From assembly GCA_964541375.1 (NCBI GenBank), contig CAZIPT010000005.1:1-50929 (forward strand): a DNA stretch of 50,929 nt. The letters run 5' to 3'. This DNA is from JBAXEO01 sp964541375. Its GTDB lineage: Bacteria; Actinomycetota; Coriobacteriia; Anaerosomatales; JAAXUF01. Below, piece by piece: positions 48,487 to 50,929 of the stretch. Each line of letters starts with the position of its first letter. Positions within the stretch are counted from its first letter, which is position 1. The translations under genes and the position numbers were made by a program. The notes beneath the pieces were generated by a model that saw nothing but the letters and a program-made list of their open reading frames with translations, was not told the DNA's origin and did no database searches.

Positions 48487-49779
48487 ATGGGGGCAGTAAT
48501 CCGGGGCGCGAGGAACGTGTTTCGCAACAAGATTCGCGCCTTCTCGGTGGTGGTGATCGTCGGCCTGTCGATCGGGCTGGCGCTCGTGATGATGCTGTCG
48601 GTGGAAGCCGTACAGCTGCGCATCGACTCCGTGAAACAGGCGATTGGAAGCAGAATCACGATCGTTCCCGCCGGATCGGTCATGGGCGTGGGCGGTGTGC
48701 CTCTCTCCGATGCACAGCTGGGTGATGTTGAGGGTATCCCGCACGTGAAGAGCGTCGTCAAACGCCTCCGTGCTCAGCTGCAGCCTGGGGTGGACACCGA
48801 GCTGAGGAGTTCGATCGAGAACTACAGTCGGCCCGGCTCTGAGATGGGGCCGATCACGATGCCGATCTTCGGCACGGGCACGAACACGCTCGCCCACGAA
48901 AAGGCGATCGACGGCAACGAGCTGAAGATCATTTCGGGCAAGATGATCGAGCTGAACGGCGAGTCTGACGAAGTACTCGTCGGCAAAGGAATCGCCGACA
49001 AGAACAATCTTCAGGTTGGCTCCACCTTCAATGTGTATGGATCCCAGGTTCGAGTCGCCGGTATCTTCGCTGGCAAGAACATGTGGGCCGACAACATCAT
49101 CTACTTCCCGTTGCCTGCACTTCAGCGCATGAAGTCCGAGCCGGGTCTCGTCTCGATGATGTATGTCGATGTCGATTCGGTCGACAGCATCCCCTTGGTC
49201 AAGCAGGCACTCGCCGATAGGCTGGGGATAGCGGCTGACATCACGACGACACAGGACATCTTCAATCAGGCGGTAGGCCCGCTGATCGAGGTCAAGCGCA
49301 TCGCCACTCAGAACCTGATCGTCTCTCTGTTCGTCGGCGCCGTGATCATCTTCCTGACCATGCTCATGATCGTACGGGAACGAAAGCGCGAGATCGGCGT
49401 TCTAAAGGCAATCGGCGCCTCCAACAACACAGTGGTGACGCAGTTCGTCGTGGAGGCGTTCGTGCTTGCCTTGATGGGCAGCGCGGCGGGCGCACTCATA
49501 GGTGTTGTCGTGACGGGTCCAATATTCAATCAGCTCGTGTTGGCTGGTAAGGCGAACGCCGGGGACAACGCCGCCGGCAGCCTGGACATAGGCTTCAAGG
49601 CGGGCTGGGCGGCCTATACGATCATCCGAGGGGCGACCAACGATCTGCATGCGAAGGTCGGCTATGGGATGGCGCTCTACGGCCTGCTTGCGGCGATGTT
49701 CGTCGCGGTCATCGGCAGCGCCATACCGGCCTGGCTCATCGCCCGCATTCGTCCCGCCGAAGTGATGAGGAACGAGTAG
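48487..49779 (+). CDS. MacB/FtsX-type ABC transporter permease
   Basis: 430 aa. N-terminal TM1 (RAFSVVVIVGLSIGLALVMML), a periplasmic MacB_PCD-like domain (about 50-270) and three C-terminal helices: LIVSLFVGAVIIFLTMLMIV, FVVEAFVLALMGSAAGALIGVVV and ALYGLLAAMFVAVIGSAIPAWLIA. Ends RPAEVMRNE, the standard FtsX-family tail. Forms a mechanotransducer with the ATPase directly after it. ATG 48487 has GGGGGA about 13 bases upstream; longer starts have no better site. Confidence 0.9.
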   Translation: MGAVIRGARNVFRNKIRAFSVVVIVGLSIGLALVMMLSVEAVQLRIDSVKQAIGSRITIVPAGSVMGVGGVPLSDAQLGDVEGIPHVKSVVKRLRAQLQPGVDTELRSSIENYSRPGSEMGPITMPIFGTGTNTLAHEKAIDGNELKIISGKMIELNGESDEVLVGKGIADKNNLQVGSTFNVYGSQVRVAGIFAGKNMWADNIIYFPLPALQRMKSEPGLVSMMYVDVDSVDSIPLVKQALADRLGIAADITTTQDIFNQAVGPLIEVKRIATQNLIVSLFVGAVIIFLTMLMIVRERKREIGVLKAIGASNNTVVTQFVVEAFVLALMGSAAGALIGVVVTGPIFNQLVLAGKANAGDNAAGSLDIGFKAGWAAYTIIRGATNDLHAKVGYGMALYGLLAAMFVAVIGSAIPAWLIARIRPAEVMRNE

Positions 49780-50694
49780 ATGCTGATCGCAGAGAGAATC
49801 CGGCGCGAGTTCGTCACGGGCGATTCCGTCGTCACCGCAGTCGATGACGTCAGCTTCGAGCTGGATGACGGCGTGTTCGCAGCGATAGTCGGCCCAAGTG
49901 GAAGCGGAAAGAGCACACTGCTCTCCGTTCTGGGGACGCTCGACGTGCCGACGTCTGGCTCCGTCGTCATCGGTGGCCACGACATCACAACCCTCGGCCA
50001 AGACGAGCTGACCGAGTTCAGGCGTGACAGCGTGGGCTTCGTATTCCAGTCCTACAACCTGATTCCGAACCTGTCGGCAGCCGAGAACGTGATGCTGCCG
50101 ATGGAATTCAGCGGCGTTGCCATCCAAGAGCGACGCGATCGAGCCAGCGCCTTGCTGGACCGAGTCGGGCTGTCCGAGGACAAGCATCGCCGCAGGCCCG
50201 GAAGACTGTCCGGGGGAGAGCAGCAGCGCGTCGCGATCGCTCGCGCCCTGGCCAACCGTCCTTCTCTGATTCTGGCCGACGAGCCGACGGGAAACCTGGA
50301 CTCTGAGACCGGAAGCATCATCGTCCAGCTTCTCCGTGAGCTGGCTCGATCCGAGAAGACGACGATCGTCGCTGTGACCCATGATGTCGAAGTCGCGGCC
50401 CAGGCCGACGTGACGTTTCGGCTGGTTGACGGACGGTTGGTCGAGCTTGGATCGTTCGAACGCGCTGCATCTCAGGTGAATGGCGCCTACGACGCATGGC
50501 TCGTCCATCGCGACGACGAGCACGTCACCCAGTTCGCTGCAGCGCTTGCCGCACTGTTCGACGCTGCACCCAGCGGTCGAAAGCTGTCGGCGCCAAAGAT
50601 GCGGCGTCGCTACAACGAGATCGCTGACGCTCCCGCGGTCGATGCGCTTCTCCGCAGTCTCGACGAGAACGACCTGTTCGAGGACGAGGCATAG
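49780..50694 (+). CDS. LolD/MacB-type ABC transporter ATPase
   Basis: 304 aa. Walker A GPSGSGKST, Q-loop FVFQSYNLIPNLSA, signature LSGGEQQRVAIARAL, Walker B LILADEPTGNLD and switch TVTHD (AVTHDVEV). Its ATG follows the permease stop directly (0 bases), so the two are co-translated. The last 80 residues (after about 225) extend beyond the LolD length and form an uncharacterised helical tail. Likely exports a peptide, lipid or antibiotic, or transmits force to a periplasmic target. Confidence 0.93.
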   Translation: MLIAERIRREFVTGDSVVTAVDDVSFELDDGVFAAIVGPSGSGKSTLLSVLGTLDVPTSGSVVIGGHDITTLGQDELTEFRRDSVGFVFQSYNLIPNLSAAENVMLPMEFSGVAIQERRDRASALLDRVGLSEDKHRRRPGRLSGGEQQRVAIARALANRPSLILADEPTGNLDSETGSIIVQLLRELARSEKTTIVAVTHDVEVAAQADVTFRLVDGRLVELGSFERAASQVNGAYDAWLVHRDDEHVTQFAAALAALFDAAPSGRKLSAPKMRRRYNEIADAPAVDALLRSLDENDLFEDEA

Positions 50695-50817
50695 AGAGAT
50701 GCACTGGGATCTGCGCGATAGCTAGCCGCTTATCCACGGAGCCGGACACGACGCCGGTCGCCGTACGAGAGAAGCCCAGCTCCCTGACTTATGGTGAGTC
50801 ATTCGTTCGGAACCCGG

Positions 50818-50856
50818 AGAACAAAACAGGCCAGAAGCTTTTGAGCCTCTGACCTG
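50818..50856 (-). terminator. Intrinsic terminator of the tRNA gene
   Basis: Minus-strand stem of 13 bp (50856-50844 with 50839-50827, two G-T pairs), a four-base loop and TTTTGTT after it. It lies 11 bases after the CCA end of the tRNA. Confidence 0.8.
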
Positions 50857-50866
50857 CGATAAGTCT

Positions 50867-50929
50867 TGGTCGCGGGGGCCGGATTTGAACCGACGACCTT
50901 CGGGTTATGAGCCCGTTCCCCCAGCCTTC
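50867..50929 (-). tRNA. tRNA with CAT anticodon, initiator type, 5' part outside or altered
   Basis: Minus-strand 3' part of a tRNA: CCA encoded at 50869-50867, acceptor strand CCCCGCG, T arm with TTCAAAT loop, anticodon CAT (50909-50907) and anticodon stem with three G-C pairs (GGG/CCC), the initiator signature. The first bases in the window, before CGGGCTCAT, do not match the usual initiator D arm, so the 5' part is uncertain. Confidence 0.75.

Overview
The window is a high-GC chromosome segment with dense, mostly bacterial housekeeping and accessory genes. Gene style (GTG/TTG starts, strong G-rich ribosome binding sites, DUF2089/SHOCT-like operon, two-cluster ferredoxin fused to an aldo/keto reductase, adenosine-specific kinase, a UGA-containing redox gene that looks like a selenoprotein) suggests an anaerobic or facultative actinobacterium, perhaps from the Coriobacteriia and relatives. 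This assignment is inferred from gene content only; no 16S rRNA or other marker is present. No prophage, insertion sequence, CRISPR array or rRNA was seen.

Layout. 1-6.5 kb: tail of an unknown gene, an AarF/UbiB kinase, a secreted protein, a triple-HTH protein, a lipoprotein, a metallophosphoesterase and a class II Fic protein. 6.9-10 kb: a three-gene XylF-type sugar ABC transporter operon (binding protein, single-domain ATPase, permease) with a hairpin leader. 10-12.7 kb: a minus-strand operon of epimerase, aldo/keto reductase and maltose-type O-acetyltransferase. Upstream of it lies an 11-bp phased repeat array (12789-12999). 13-22 kb: large minus-strand genes (COG2865 ATP-binding protein, SGNH-like exoprotein, degenerate PP2C-like membrane protein, 11-TM protein) and a 779-aa secreted glycoside-hydrolase-like protein. 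22.7-23.9 kb: a DUF2089 - small membrane protein - SHOCT-like operon with a near-consensus promoter. 24-29 kb: a VWA protein and XRE regulator sharing a divergent operator, a 56-aa membrane peptide, a DUF2779 nuclease (Cas4-like plus DEDD-like halves), and a DUF4386 protein diverging from its likely TetR regulator across two palindromes.

29-40.2 kb is the most accessory-like part: bacteriohemerythrin, VOC protein, adenosine-specific kinase, a RelE/HigB-type toxin with XRE antitoxin and a palindromic operator, ferredoxin-fused aldo/keto reductase, a NERD membrane protein divergent from an 805-aa nuclease/DUF2075 helicase-like protein, a peroxiredoxin-like gene with an in-frame UGA at its first active-site Cys position, and an HTH-MNT/HEPN toxin-antitoxin pair. 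40.2-50.9 kb: MFS exporter, lipoprotein phosphoesterase, SOUL protein, PAS protein, GAF-PAS-HD-GYP c-di-GMP phosphodiesterase, ABC-F ATPase, DUF1269 protein, MacB/LolD-type ABC pair, and the 3' part of an initiator-type tRNA cut by the window end.

The best candidates for new biology are the predicted selenoprotein (38408-38902), the NERD / nuclease-DUF2075 divergent locus (33789-37769), the 11-bp repeat array, the degenerate PP2C membrane protein, and a hairpin element found at two operon ends (23949 and 47548) whose loop sequence is conserved.
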